Below are positions 1 through 8,619 of a stretch of DNA of 64,000 nt, in pieces. A program made the position numbers and the translations under genes. The number at the start of each line of letters is the position of its first letter. Position 1 is the first letter of the stretch. The notes beneath the pieces are model-generated. The model saw only the letters and a list, made by a program, of their open reading frames with translations. It did not search any database and was not told the origin of the DNA. The stretch comes from JABWCQ01 sp964587105 (lineage in GTDB: Bacteria > Electryoneota > RPQS01), in contig CAZPKG010000004.1 in assembly GCA_964587105.1 (NCBI GenBank), positions 62,001 through 126,000 of the forward strand, read 5' to 3'.

Positions 1-114
1 GGGGGGGTAGAATGTGCACTCATAATTAACATCATTCAGCCCTGCACAAACCGCATTCTTCAGCACAAAGCCAAAGCGCAGGCGTCAGCGCAAGGTTGGT
101 TACTTTTCAAGTAA
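1..114. other. Left-edge non-coding stretch with a possible repeat end
   Basis: No gene is visible. The first bases (a run of seven G followed by TAG) resemble the right end of the C6/G6 palindromic repeats seen at 4271, 6182 and 58150, but the window edge cuts it. A small stem-loop (GTTACTT/AAGTAAC, positions 99-115) lies at the 3' end of the adjacent minus-strand gene and has no T tract. Confidence 0.3.
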
Positions 115-717
115 CTATGGCTTGTAGTTCTTGCGAGCGATGTACTTCTTAATCTTCTTTTGCCCGATCCATACCTTCTCGTTCGACTGCATGTCCGTCA
201 ACGTCAAATCCACCTGATAAAACGCGACCTTCTCTTTGCCCTCCTGATCGACGATCTTGTTGATCTCGCCCATCAGCATATAGTCCGCACCAAGCTCCAA
301 GCCGAACTCTTTCATCGTCTCAAGCGAGGCATTTGCCTGTTGATCTTCGCGCTCTTCACGCACACCGCCGCGCTCGTCTTTGCTCGCCACCACCCGCACG
401 TTGCCTGAATTAACAAACGCGCGCTCGATGTCACCCACAAACGTCCCGGTCGCAATATGCTCGTCCGACAGGTTGCGCATATTTCCCACGATGACCGCCG
501 GATTCCCGCCCTTGTCACGCAGGAAATTGGCCAGCCATCTCTGCGCCAGCGCGTCACTGATCATTTCATCCGCAACCAGCCGGCTGTCGGTATCATTCCA
601 ATTCCCCGACAAATCCACAGTTTCCTCGACGTCAATCCTCGAAACATGCTTCTTACTCGAGCAAGAAACCAGAGTAACACTGGCTAAAGCCAGCATCAAA
701 ATCAACAGAGTTCTCAT
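115..717 (-). CDS. LpoB-like outer-membrane lipoprotein (penicillin-binding protein activator family)
   Basis: This encodes 200 aa with a lipoprotein signal: a hydrophobic N-terminus running into a lipobox LVSC at residues 16-19, so the mature protein should begin with a lipidated Cys. The C-terminal half matches the LpoB-type fold (PF13036): an N-P-A-V-I-V-G-N strand, a D-I-E-R-A-F-V-N-S-G helix, then ADYMLMGEI and a strand pattern YQVDLTLTDMQSNEKVW. LpoB proteins are outer-membrane lipoproteins that reach through the periplasm to activate PBP1b-type peptidoglycan synthases. In FCB genomes similar proteins are annotated from the fold alone and the PBP partner is unknown. The gene stands alone, and the next gene is divergent. 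The family call is from recognised pattern; the activator role is inferred. Confidence 0.72.
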   Translation of the reverse strand: MRTLLILMLALASVTLVSCSSKKHVSRIDVEETVDLSGNWNDTDSRLVADEMISDALAQRWLANFLRDKGGNPAVIVGNMRNLSDEHIATGTFVGDIERAFVNSGNVRVVASKDERGGVREEREDQQANASLETMKEFGLELGADYMLMGEINKIVDQEGKEKVAFYQVDLTLTDMQSNEKVWIGQKKIKKYIARKNYKP

Positions 718-909
718 TTTAACTCCCGAAAAGTTAGTTGTTTAGCCCATCAGGGCTGATTTAAGAATAACTACCCAATATACACTCTCTTAGACACCCA
801 TTCAACCGATTGGTTTATGTTAGAATTTGTGGTCAGACCTCTTGGATTTCGTTTGTTCGAGCCCTATATTTCACTTCTCATCGACAAACATCACCAAAAC
901 CGCGAACTC

Positions 910-1959
910 ATGAAAATCTCAGCGATTTTACTGACCCTCCTTCTGGCGGCTCTCGCTAACGCCAACATCATCTTTGTAACGCCTAACGGATCCGGCGACT
1001 ACTACACGATTCAAAGTGCCTACAATGCATCGGCGGCTGGTGACACAATTCTCATCGGTCCCGGCACATATAACGAGACGATTCTCAACATGAATCGCCG
1101 TCTGCATATCATCGGCGCTGGATTTGATGTCGCTTCGACGACGCGCCTCACCTTCGCGAGCGGCGCTTCACGCAGCACTCTGGAAGGAATGAAGTTCATC
1201 CAAGGCACCAACGACCCGCTCGCTTTTTCTTCGAGCGACTCGGTCACCGTGCGCCGCTGCATGTTAACGAACGCGAATATCTGGGTCTTGTTAATCGCCC
1301 CTTCGAATGGCCGTCTGTATGTAGAAGACTGCATCTTTATGCGGACCTACACTGCCGGATCAGGCTTGGATCTGGTGAATGTGAGTTCAGGAGGTCGTAC
1401 CTACTTCCGCAATTGTCTGTTCGCCACTTACCTCGCCGCGAATAACCACAACGCCGTGGATGGTTCGACCACGCGCACCGAGTTTCACAACTGCACGTTC
1501 CTCGGATTCAATGACGTGTTCAACATGAATTGTACGGAGCCTTCCGTATTCATCAATAATCTCTTCGCCGATTGGGGCACGGCATCTTGGGGAACGGTAC
1601 ATCCTGGTAGCGTCTGGGATTACAATGGTGCTACAAACATCACTCCTCCCGGAACGCACGCACTCTTGCTTCCCAGCAATCCATTCGTTAACTACGTGGA
1701 CTCCTTGAATTTTGTGTACGGCACATCCGACCTCCGCATTGCGCCGACCTCTCCCGCATACAACAGTGGCCATCCCGACATTCTCGATCTTGACGGCAGC
1801 ATCTCCGATCTCGGAATATACGGAGGCCCCACTCCAATGGTGGACACAGGCGCACCTGCGTATCCGTTCGCAATATCTGTCGCAACGACTCCGGCAACCG
1901 CACTTGTTGGAACAAACGTTGACCTAAACTCAGTCGGCCGCATCGGCCCGCAATACTGA
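910..1959 (+). CDS. Secreted right-handed beta-helix (pectate-lyase-like) protein
   Basis: I place the start at ATG 910 rather than the in-frame TTG at 817, because 910 opens a clean signal peptide (MKISAILLTLLLAALANA) and gives 349 aa. The mature protein begins with a pattern typical of parallel beta-helix proteins: IIFVTPNGSGDYYTIQSAYN, then GDTILIGPGTYNETI. Short repeating rungs follow (for example MFIQ/CMLTNANIW, EDCIFMRT, RNCLFATY, HNCTFLGF, FINNLFADW). Such folds bind or cleave polysaccharides, but no catalytic residues can be assigned. It has no type IX sorting domain. The stop codon overlaps the next start (TGATG), so the downstream secreted protein is probably translationally coupled. 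Confidence 0.7.
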   Translation: MKISAILLTLLLAALANANIIFVTPNGSGDYYTIQSAYNASAAGDTILIGPGTYNETILNMNRRLHIIGAGFDVASTTRLTFASGASRSTLEGMKFIQGTNDPLAFSSSDSVTVRRCMLTNANIWVLLIAPSNGRLYVEDCIFMRTYTAGSGLDLVNVSSGGRTYFRNCLFATYLAANNHNAVDGSTTRTEFHNCTFLGFNDVFNMNCTEPSVFINNLFADWGTASWGTVHPGSVWDYNGATNITPPGTHALLLPSNPFVNYVDSLNFVYGTSDLRIAPTSPAYNSGHPDILDLDGSISDLGIYGGPTPMVDTGAPAYPFAISVATTPATALVGTNVDLNSVGRIGPQY

Positions 1960-3155
1960 TGCACGTAATTGCAGCTCTACTTTTTTGCACGGCACTGAGT
2001 TTCGCGCAAACGATTGTTTCCGCCGAATACTTCTGGGATACCGATCCCGGCTTCGGCTTCGGAACACCGCTGACTATTGTGGCTGATGACTCCGTCAGCA
2101 CAAACGCCGTTTTATCTCCGCTCGCGCAATCCGGGTTTCACACGCTGTTTGTCCGCTATTTGGATTCAACCGGCCGCTGGAGCAAATCACAAGGTCGCCA
2201 ATACTACTATGTACCACTGGCGAATCCGGCCACACTTGATTCTATCAGCCAAGTGAGCGTGAAGCTGAATGGGTCACCTATTCACTCTCTGTCGTTGTCG
2301 CCGGAAGATACCGCGCAATATGTTGAGACCTTGGAAACAGATACAGTGTCGCCCGGCTTACACAACATCTCCGTCAGCTTCGCCACCGAGTCGGGTCGCC
2401 AATCCCGCGCGCAAAGTTCTTATCTCTTCGTGTTTCCTCCCGACACAGGTTGGAACAACTTAAAGATCGTAAACGCCGATCTAACACTGAACGATATTCC
2501 AATCGGCACGATTGATCTTCCTGACAGTTCGCAATCAGGACACGGCGTCACTCTCGGCACAGATACCTTGCAAGAAGGCACACACAAGTTGGCGCTCGAC
2601 TTCCGAGACAATCGCGGCCTTACTACCGGTAACCTCGACGGCTACTTCTACATGTTCAATCCACATGTTGCAGGAGATCCGCTCTTTCTGACCGCCGCTG
2701 AGTACTTCATCAATGTCGATCCCGGTGTCGGTAACGCAGTGCCACTCGCTGCGGAGGATGGAGTATTTGACGAACTCGATGAATCATTCACCGATTCACT
2801 TTCCGGCTTGCCGGTTGGTCTCTATATTGCTGGCCTGCGTGTACGTGACAATCGTGGAATTTGGAGCGAAACCCAAATAGATACGTTCCTAATCGCCCCG
2901 TTGCTCACGATTGCTTCCAGCGGCAACGACATCATTCTGCACTGGCAGCCCGGTGATAATGGTGGCACCCTGATGCATGTTGAACGTGCAACAACCACCG
3001 GCGGACCTTATACCGAAATTGGTACGTCCAACACAGCATCCTATGTTGACGCGGGAATCGTCACCGCAACAGACAAGGCGTTTTATCAGGTTAAACAAGA
3101 CCTTATCACCCTCGCCAATTTCCGTCTCCCTGTTGCTTCTCCAAATCAAAGATAG
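1959..3155 (+). CDS. Secreted protein with two DTDPG-type repeats and a C-terminal Ig/FnIII-like domain
   Basis: This is a 398-aa exported protein with signal peptide MHVIAALLFCTALSFAQ. Two related segments begin with AEYFWDTDPGFG (about residues 22-75) and AEYFINVDPGVG (about 246-310). Each is followed by GLHTLFVRYLDSTGRWS- or GLYIAGLRVRDNRGIWS-type strands, an arrangement I have seen in FCB exoproteins but cannot name precisely. The middle contains two similar beta-rich blocks (HNISVSFATESGR, HKLALDFRDNRG). The C-terminus (VERATTTGGPYTEIGTSN...AFYQV) is fibronectin-III-like. The chain stops after that domain with no sorting domain, unlike the other large exoproteins here. Its ATG overlaps the stop of the upstream beta-helix gene. 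Function unknown. Confidence 0.7.
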   Translation: MHVIAALLFCTALSFAQTIVSAEYFWDTDPGFGFGTPLTIVADDSVSTNAVLSPLAQSGFHTLFVRYLDSTGRWSKSQGRQYYYVPLANPATLDSISQVSVKLNGSPIHSLSLSPEDTAQYVETLETDTVSPGLHNISVSFATESGRQSRAQSSYLFVFPPDTGWNNLKIVNADLTLNDIPIGTIDLPDSSQSGHGVTLGTDTLQEGTHKLALDFRDNRGLTTGNLDGYFYMFNPHVAGDPLFLTAAEYFINVDPGVGNAVPLAAEDGVFDELDESFTDSLSGLPVGLYIAGLRVRDNRGIWSETQIDTFLIAPLLTIASSGNDIILHWQPGDNGGTLMHVERATTTGGPYTEIGTSNTASYVDAGIVTATDKAFYQVKQDLITLANFRLPVASPNQR

Positions 3156-3187
3156 GCTGTTAGGCGCTTGCGCCACAGCCTTTTTCT
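3155..3187 (+). terminator. Intrinsic terminator after the secreted pair
   Basis: GGCTGT pairs with ACAGCC, followed by an inner stem GGCGC/GCGCC with loop TT and then TTTTTCTTT. It begins on the last base of the stop codon of the 1959-3155 gene. Confidence 0.85.
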
Positions 3188-3223
3188 TTGTATGTTAATT
3201 GAACACATGTTCAAGAAAAAATC

Positions 3224-4261
3224 ATGAAAAATCAAGGTGTTACACTTCTCATCCGTAGAGAATCCAATCCCCCGAATCCGTATCATTCCTCGTGGATTGA
3301 TTGGATCGACGCGCCCCCACCTACCCGGCTCGAAGTCTACCTCGAAAAGGTCAGCAAAGTCCTGAGCCGTTCCGACAGCCCCGACATGGGAATCCGCTGG
3401 GGTCTGAATCCCTATCGTGGCTGCACACACGCCTGTGCCTATTGCTATGCGCGGCCCTACCATCAATATCTGGATTGGGGCGCGGGTACGGATTTCGAGC
3501 GCAAAATCGTCGTGCGCATTAACGCCGCCGAAAAATTGCGCGAAACGTTGTGCAAGAAAACGTGGCACAAGCAGATGATTTCGATCTCCGGCATCACCGA
3601 TTGCTATCAGCCGCTTGAAGGTCACTACGAAATCACAAAACAGTGCTTGCAAGCCTGTCTTGAGTTTCACAATCCCGTCGGCATCATGACCAAAGGCGCG
3701 TTAGTTGTGCGCGATGCAGATCTACTCGCACGGTTGCATCACACGGCTCCCAAAACAACAGTAGGATTTTCCGTCGCGTTCAGCGATGACGAGATGTCCA
3801 AAAAAATCGAGCCGGGTACTCCCCGGCCTTCAGTAAGATTGCGTGCAATGAAAGTTCTGCATGAAGCCGGAGTCCCCGTCTTTGTCAGCATCGCTCCCGT
3901 CATTCCCGGCTTGAACGATGATCAGATTGCAGAAATTCTCGAGCGTGCATATGAGAACGGCGCACGCCGCGCAATTATGATTATGCTCAGGCTTCCCGGA
4001 GAAGTCAAAGATGTATTCTTAAGCCGCGTCGGCGAACAATTTCCCTTGCGGCTGCAACGAATCGTCAACAACATCAAAACCATGCGCAACGGCAAACTCT
4101 ACAACTCCGAATTCGGCAAACGCTTCACCGGCGAAGGTGAAAAATGGGAGATGATCGAAGCCCTCTTCAACCTGACCTGCAAAAAACTCGGCATGAATGC
4201 CCGCATCCATTCTCCCAACACAACCCCACCCCCCAAACCCGAGCAGCTTGGTTTGTTCTGA
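3224..4261 (+). CDS. PA0069/Rv2578c-family radical SAM protein
   Basis: This 345-aa protein has a radical-SAM cluster motif C67-x3-C71-x2-C74 (CTHACAYC) inside the diagnostic segment GLNPYRGCTHACAYCYARPYH. GTDFERKIVVR, ISGITDCYQPLE and a proline-rich VFVSIAPVIPGLND block follow. This is the spore-photoproduct-lyase-like subgroup usually annotated PA0069 family. It should bind a [4Fe-4S] cluster and SAM in the cytoplasm; its substrate is unknown. Length and order of blocks fit the family. The gene is preceded by a terminator and followed by a repeat patch, so it is probably monocistronic. No photolyase partner is adjacent, although a class II photolyase lies at 60045-61511. Confidence 0.88.
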   Translation: MKNQGVTLLIRRESNPPNPYHSSWIDWIDAPPPTRLEVYLEKVSKVLSRSDSPDMGIRWGLNPYRGCTHACAYCYARPYHQYLDWGAGTDFERKIVVRINAAEKLRETLCKKTWHKQMISISGITDCYQPLEGHYEITKQCLQACLEFHNPVGIMTKGALVVRDADLLARLHHTAPKTTVGFSVAFSDDEMSKKIEPGTPRPSVRLRAMKVLHEAGVPVFVSIAPVIPGLNDDQIAEILERAYENGARRAIMIMLRLPGEVKDVFLSRVGEQFPLRLQRIVNNIKTMRNGKLYNSEFGKRFTGEGEKWEMIEALFNLTCKKLGMNARIHSPNTTPPPKPEQLGLF

Positions 4262-4270
4262 TTCAGATCT

Positions 4271-4311
4271 CCCCCCAAAATTGCTGCAATTTTGGGGGGA
4301 TCAAGGGGGGT
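4271..4311. repeat. C6/G6 palindromic dispersed repeat, copy 1
   Basis: Perfect inverted repeat CCCCCCAAAATTGC / GCAATTTTGGGGGG with a one-base centre, followed by ATCAAGGGGGGT. The same architecture (C6 stem, short arm, G6, A/T spacer, G6-T) recurs at 6182-6213 and 58150-58178, with a possible cut copy at position 1. It lies just after a stop codon. Confidence 0.7.
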
Positions 4312-4607
4312 GGCTATCCCTTCCGTCATCCTCTGTAAGGATCTAAAATTGTACTTCGAAAATCTTCACGCATCCAGCAATCTCATACGCTTGTCATCGT
4401 GGAACGATCTCGTCAAGCACCACGAAAACAATTACGCATCCAACAATGTCAAACCACTTGTCATCCTGAAGCCGCCGCGGCTGAAGGATCTCGCCAAGCG
4501 AAGAGAGCGAGTTAGTGCGTCGTCATTCTGAATGAAGGCTCGGCGGAATGAAGAATCCCTCCGCCTTCCGCATTGGAATTTGGAATTTTTCCCCTCCGCC
4601 CCCATCC
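4312..4607. repeat. Non-coding patch of diverged GTCATCC...GGATCT repeats
   Basis: No convincing gene. Several diverged copies of a short element are visible: TCATCCTCTGTAAGGATCT near 4327, CTTGTCATCGTGGAACGATCTCGTCAAG near 4391 (quoted in part: core GTCATC...GATCTCG), GTCATCCTGAAG...GAAGGATCTCGCCAAG near 4461, and GTCATTCTGAATG near 4522. They share a core with better-conserved copies at 58427-58489 and 58601-58663. A 79-aa open frame over this patch has repeat-derived composition and was not accepted. Confidence 0.55.
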
Positions 4608-6130
4608 CTACTTCAAAAGCACCACCTTCCCCAAAACATTCACGTCCCCCGCCGCCCGCAAAAAATAAACCCCACTCGACAACTCCGCAGGCGCAACATA
4701 AGAGATAGTAGAAGACGAGAGCCTCCCCCGATAAACCACATCCACCTCTCTCCCCAACAAATCATACAGCGAGAGTGTCACATCCCGTTGCAACGGCACA
4801 TCCAGCGAAATCGAAAGCGTAGAGTTGAACGGATTGGGGAAAAGTGTAACGCTATTCGACATCTCTGGTTGACCCCTTCCTGGAGATGCATTAACTGATT
4901 CTCTCCAATACCTATAGTACAGTTGCGCAGACATGGGGTTTTGCGACACTTGTCTCTTTAAGTAGATAACGTGTCGGGTCCCATTTTGATCTGTCTCATA
5001 AGCAACAATTCGCGTAGCAACACCGATAGCATTCGTGCTAATCGGTATACTGTCTAACAACGACAAAGTTGGAAGCGCAAAGCGCTTAAACAATGTAACT
5101 TGCCTATTATTGCCATCTGAAGTAAAATCAAAGAAACTTATCGCAGAATCACCTTCAACTTCAAGTGTATTTTCGTTCAAAATGTCTCGACCAGCATAGA
5201 TACTTTGTACGAGTGAATAATCCTCCCTTCGAACTAGAGCGAGCATAAATCCAAAGTTAGGGGAAGTCTGTGTATACTTGAATACAATTAGTGAGTCGCC
5301 TACCGGCTGAATTTTAGCGCCTCCATTCACGAAACCGTTCACTTCGGGAGTGAGCGCAACATAGTCATTTACCCGTGATACGTCAAGACTCTCGCGAACA
5401 CTTACACGTTTGGCATAGACAGCTTGCCAGCTTGGGTATTGGCGCCAAACCAGTTGCAATGAATCTGTGCCGTCCACAAAGCCGTTAACGCGATCGCATG
5501 GCCCCATATCCCATACTGGAAGATCCTCTATTAGATAATCACCATTTGGAGTCCATGACGTCAATCTTATATCAGATGCATTACTGTGAGAAGCAAAAAC
5601 TATTGAATTATCTCCCCCTATACCAACAATGTACGCACTGCGGTGAGGTCGATCTATGAATAAGTATCTTTCGATTGGTGCAATTGCAACGCCAGCATAG
5701 TCAAGAAGTGCTCTGTAGAAGCCCATTTCCCCATCATCATCTCTTGCAATCGAGATCCAAACGCTGTCTTGAAATAGCAAGATCCGAGGTGAACCGTCCG
5801 AATATACACTGCTGTCGCTTAGCATTCTAACTGGTTGAATAAAAGTGCCGTTTGGAGAAAGCAATGCATAATGTACGCCTGAGTGCGGAAGAACAGGTTC
5901 TTCTGAAAAACGATATTCTGCGCCAAAAGTTAGGTGGACGTTACCCGAAACATCAACTTTGATGTCGCCGCCGTTAGCTACAAAGTTCTCTTCGCTCTCC
6001 CAAAGCAATATCTCATTACTCCACTCTGCAAATGCTTGTGAGGTACAAATGAACAAAAAAAAACGAACCCCACTCGCTTCAAAAGATTGAATAGAGATGG
6101 AATTCGCGTAAGAAGAAAATTACACTTCAT
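4608..6130 (-). CDS. T9SS-sorted secreted protein, interrupted by a homopolymer frameshift in the signal peptide
   Basis: The main frame (4608-6056, about 482 aa) starts abruptly at FICTSQAFAEWS with no ATG. In another frame just upstream, ATG 6130 gives MKCNFLLTRIPSLFNLLKRV, which leads into a hydrophobic core. The two join perfectly if the run of nine A (6055-6063, T on the coding strand) had ten bases. That restores a full signal peptide ending SQAFA. The mature region has no recognised catalytic domain. It ends in a type IX sorting domain (FPNPFNSTLSISLDVP, YDLLGREVDVVYRG, SGVYFLRAAG, KVVLLK). The frameshift may be an assembly or sequencing error, phase variation, or true inactivation. 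Base composition is AT-richer than its neighbours. Confidence 0.75.
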
Positions 6131-6181
6131 ACTACAATCTACACCCACCCCCGCAAATCCGCAAGTGTTATTTTCTGGTTT

Positions 6182-6213
6182 CCCCCCAGTCCTCTGGGGG
6201 GATACAGGGGGGT
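6182..6213. repeat. C6/G6 palindromic dispersed repeat, copy 2
   Basis: CCCCCCAG-TCCT-CTGGGGGG stem-loop followed by ATACAGGGGGGT, the same layout as the copy at 4271. It lies upstream of the frameshifted T9SS gene. Confidence 0.7.
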
Positions 6214-6251
6214 AAAATGTCAAGCAAATCGACACCCAAGCCCTCACTCCC

Positions 6252-6290
6252 CTTCCGCCGAGCGGTGGCGTCCCCGCCCCGCCGGAATCC
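6252..6290. repeat. Dispersed CCCCGCCGGAATC element
   Basis: A CCGCCGAGCGG...segment ends in CCCCGCCGGAATCC (6277-6290). The same 13-mer recurs at 22844, 58182 and 58530, always in intergenic sequence. The copies at 6252 and 58500 also share the preceding GCCGAG. Confidence 0.6.
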
Positions 6291-6374
6291 GAGAAATGCC
6301 TCCCCACATCGCATTTTTTACCCAACCCCAACCATATCAAGAGCTTGTTAAGTTCAATAAAACGAAAATAACAC

Positions 6375-6403
6375 TTGACCAAACGTTCAAATTTTCATAT
6401 ACT
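6375..6403 (+). promoter_or_regulatory. Predicted sigma-70-type promoter
   Basis: TTGACC, a 17-base spacer, then TATACT. This is one of the best promoter matches in the window, followed 33 bases later by an AAGGAG site and a GTG codon. Confidence 0.55.
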
Positions 6404-6435
6404 GAAGCATAAGCAATATCAAGGAGATAGACTTC

Positions 6436-6504
6436 GTGAAAAATGGTGCACCCCCGAAAATTAACTTTCTATTAAACAATAACTCCCGTTCCGGCAATTG
6501 TTAG
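6436..6504 (+). CDS. Possible 22-codon small ORF
   Basis: A GTG codon nine bases after AAGGAG (6421-6426) opens 22 codons ending at TAG 6504. It sits directly behind a near-consensus promoter (6375-6403). The peptide would be basic and Asn-rich (begins MKNGAPPKIN) with no signal peptide. It could be a real small protein, a leader peptide for the downstream htrA transcript, or chance. No similarity is claimed. Confidence 0.3.
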   Translation: MKNGAPPKINFLLNNNSRSGNC

Positions 6505-6834
6505 CGTTTTTCACAGAAACAACCTTTTACAGCAGGTTATTTCGCATTCAGTTTTTCCATTTTCTGTTTGCTATTTTCAATTTCAGCCGCACCCCGCAAC
6601 CTCGATCCTGACTATTTCCTCTATTAATGTGGAGACCCTTGCGACTGAGGTTCCGAAATTGCATACTATAGCAACAAAGTTCCCGACCGAACCCCAGCAA
6701 TTTCAAAGACAAAACCGGCCGTTCGGGAACCCGGGAACCCTGCACGAAAGCAGTGGTTTACTCCATACTTGCAGGGAGTGAGGCGGTGGGAGCCTCACGA
6801 GTCATCGAAACATCGAAAGTCAACAAATACGACT
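6505..6834 (+). other. Non-coding leader region upstream of htrA
   Basis: No gene is seen. An interrupted inverted repeat GTTCCCGA (6679-6686) / TCGGGAAC (6723-6730) encloses about 36 bases, and a second GGGAACC follows. It may be part of the htrA leader or an operator. No recognisable riboswitch. Confidence 0.35.
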
Positions 6835-8340
6835 ATGAAAAAACTCGGATGGATTGGAATCAGCCTTGTTATGGCTGGAGTGGTAGCGGGCGTGCTATTC
6901 ACCGCGAACATGAACTGGGACAAAACCGCAGTCGCGCAAGCTCCGGATGTCGCGCCGCGCGTTAATGCGGAGTACGCACAATATAATAGTATGATCAACG
7001 ACCACGGTGAAAGCCCGTTCGTGGCGGTCGCCGAGCGCGTTGGTCCCACGGTCGTCAACATCTCATCGGACAAAGTCGTCAGCACGCAAACTCCGATGGA
7101 CGATTTCTTCCACGACTCTCCGCTCTTCGAGTTCTTCCATCGGCGCGACGGCAACGGCCAGCCGCGCGAATTTCATGCGCCGTCCACCGGTTCCGGCATG
7201 ATCATCAGCCGCGACGGTTTCATCTTGACCAACAACCACGTCGTCGAAGATGCGGACAAAGTCACAGTGAAAACTCAGAACGGCAAAGAGTACGAAGCGC
7301 GCATCATCGGCACCGATCCCGAAACCGACGTCGCAATCATTCGCGTAGATCACAATTTCGAACCCAATGAAGTTGCGCTGATTGGTAACTCCGATCAATT
7401 GCGCGTCGGCGATTGGGCGGTAGCAATGGGCAATCCATTGGGCCTCGACTGGACGCTCACCGTCGGCATTGTCTCCGCACGCGGTCGCAGTAACCTCGCT
7501 ATTCAAGGCGGCGGCCCGGCCTATCAGGATTTCATTCAGACCGACGCTTCGATTAACTTCGGCAATAGCGGCGGTCCGCTCTGCAATATTCACGGTGAAG
7601 TCATCGGCGTGAACACAGCTATCAATCCAAGTGGTCAAGGCATCGGCTTCGCCATTCCGATCAACATGGCCATGAAGGTCGTTGAGCAATTGCGCGAAAA
7701 CGGCAAAGTCGCGCGCGGCTATTTGGGAATGCTGCCGCGCGAGTTGACCGACGATCTGCGCAGCGCGACCGGAGTGGATAATACACAAAACGGCGTGTTC
7801 GTCGAGCGCGTTGATCCCAATACACCTGCTGAGAAGGGTGGACTCGAAGCCGGCGACGTAGTAACTGAGTTCAACGGTGTTCCAATCAAGGACGTGCAAC
7901 AATTCCGCATGACCGTCGCCGACGTTCCGCCCGGTGAACCGGTGAAAGCCAGAATTTTGCGCGAAGGGAAATCCAAATCACTCGAGTTTGTGCTTGGTGA
8001 TCGCGCGACGCTCGCATCCTTCATGGGTCAAGCCAAGCCCACGCCCGAACCGTCGAGCAATTGGCTCGGCATTGACGTCGGACAAATCAATGAATCGATG
8101 GCCCGCGCCTTGAAGCTCGACGGCACATACGGTGTCATCATCAACGACATCGACGACAAGAGCCCTGCGCGTGAAAAACTCCGCGAAGGCGACGTCATCA
8201 TCGAAATCGACCGCAAGCCCGTTGACGACGTCACCAGCTTCAAGGAGATCGCGGCCAATCTTCGCAACAGCAACAAGGCCGTCCTCTTCCGCATAGTCCG
8301 CGAAGGCGTGAAGACCTTCGAAGCGGTGGAAGTGAATTAA
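6835..8340 (+). CDS. HtrA/Deg-family periplasmic serine protease with two PDZ domains
   Basis: From ATG 6835 the protein is 501 aa. An upstream in-frame ATG at 6769 is rejected because 6835 opens a natural N-terminal membrane/signal segment (GWIGISLVMAGVVAGVLFTA). The trypsin-like domain (about 60-290) carries the triad H135 (TNNHVVED), D165 (DPETDVAII) and S245 (NFGNSGGPL). PDZ1 follows at about 295-395 (GYLGMLPRELT...GGLEAGDVV) and PDZ2 at about 410-500. DegP/DegQ-type proteins degrade or chaperone misfolded envelope proteins, which suits a genome exporting so many large proteins. A promoter-like site and a possible small ORF lie about 400 bases upstream. A hairpin and a terminator follow. 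Confidence 0.93.
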   Translation: MKKLGWIGISLVMAGVVAGVLFTANMNWDKTAVAQAPDVAPRVNAEYAQYNSMINDHGESPFVAVAERVGPTVVNISSDKVVSTQTPMDDFFHDSPLFEFFHRRDGNGQPREFHAPSTGSGMIISRDGFILTNNHVVEDADKVTVKTQNGKEYEARIIGTDPETDVAIIRVDHNFEPNEVALIGNSDQLRVGDWAVAMGNPLGLDWTLTVGIVSARGRSNLAIQGGGPAYQDFIQTDASINFGNSGGPLCNIHGEVIGVNTAINPSGQGIGFAIPINMAMKVVEQLRENGKVARGYLGMLPRELTDDLRSATGVDNTQNGVFVERVDPNTPAEKGGLEAGDVVTEFNGVPIKDVQQFRMTVADVPPGEPVKARILREGKSKSLEFVLGDRATLASFMGQAKPTPEPSSNWLGIDVGQINESMARALKLDGTYGVIINDIDDKSPAREKLREGDVIIEIDRKPVDDVTSFKEIAANLRNSNKAVLFRIVREGVKTFEAVEVN

Positions 8341-8352
8341 CAATTACGTGGC

Positions 8353-8371
8353 GGCACCCGCTGCGGGTGCC
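8353..8371. repeat. Short palindrome after htrA
   Basis: GGCACCCG-CTG-CGGGTGCC stem-loop between the htrA stop and the terminator, with no T tract. It may be a dispersed repeat, but no second copy was found in the window. Confidence 0.45.
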
Positions 8372-8386
8372 CCTAACGCGAAAATA

Positions 8387-8424
8387 CCCTCGGCTAACTT
8401 GGATTGGCCGAGGGTTCTCATTCT
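8387..8424 (+). terminator. Terminator of htrA
   Basis: CCCTCGGC ... GCCGAGGG stem (8-bp arms, loop of about 12) followed by TTCTCATTCT. Confidence 0.75.
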
Positions 8425-8619
8425 AAGAGGATTGGTTGGATTTGAAGAAGCTTGACAAATTGCATAGAAACTATTGCGCAGGAGAGGAATGATTGATTAT
8501 ATTGGTTTCATTCCCCAGTTTGATATGAATACCCAAGCCAATGTAAATACAGCACTAAGTCGCGAAAGAAGGTCTGTATTTGCTTTTTTGAACGTTTGTT
8601 CATATATTGAGAAAAGCAT

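Noticed and set aside
4292..4531. 79-codon frame over the repeat patch
   Set aside because: Its sequence is made of diverged short repeats.
5978..6382. 134-codon frame on the minus strand
   Set aside because: Only its last part is meaningful: it supplies the true ATG and signal-peptide start of the frameshifted T9SS gene. The upstream part runs through repeats.
7063..7902. Long minus-strand open frame opposite htrA (279 codons)
   Set aside because: It lies wholly inside a strongly conserved + strand protease gene, has no ribosome site, and its composition is that of a shadow frame.
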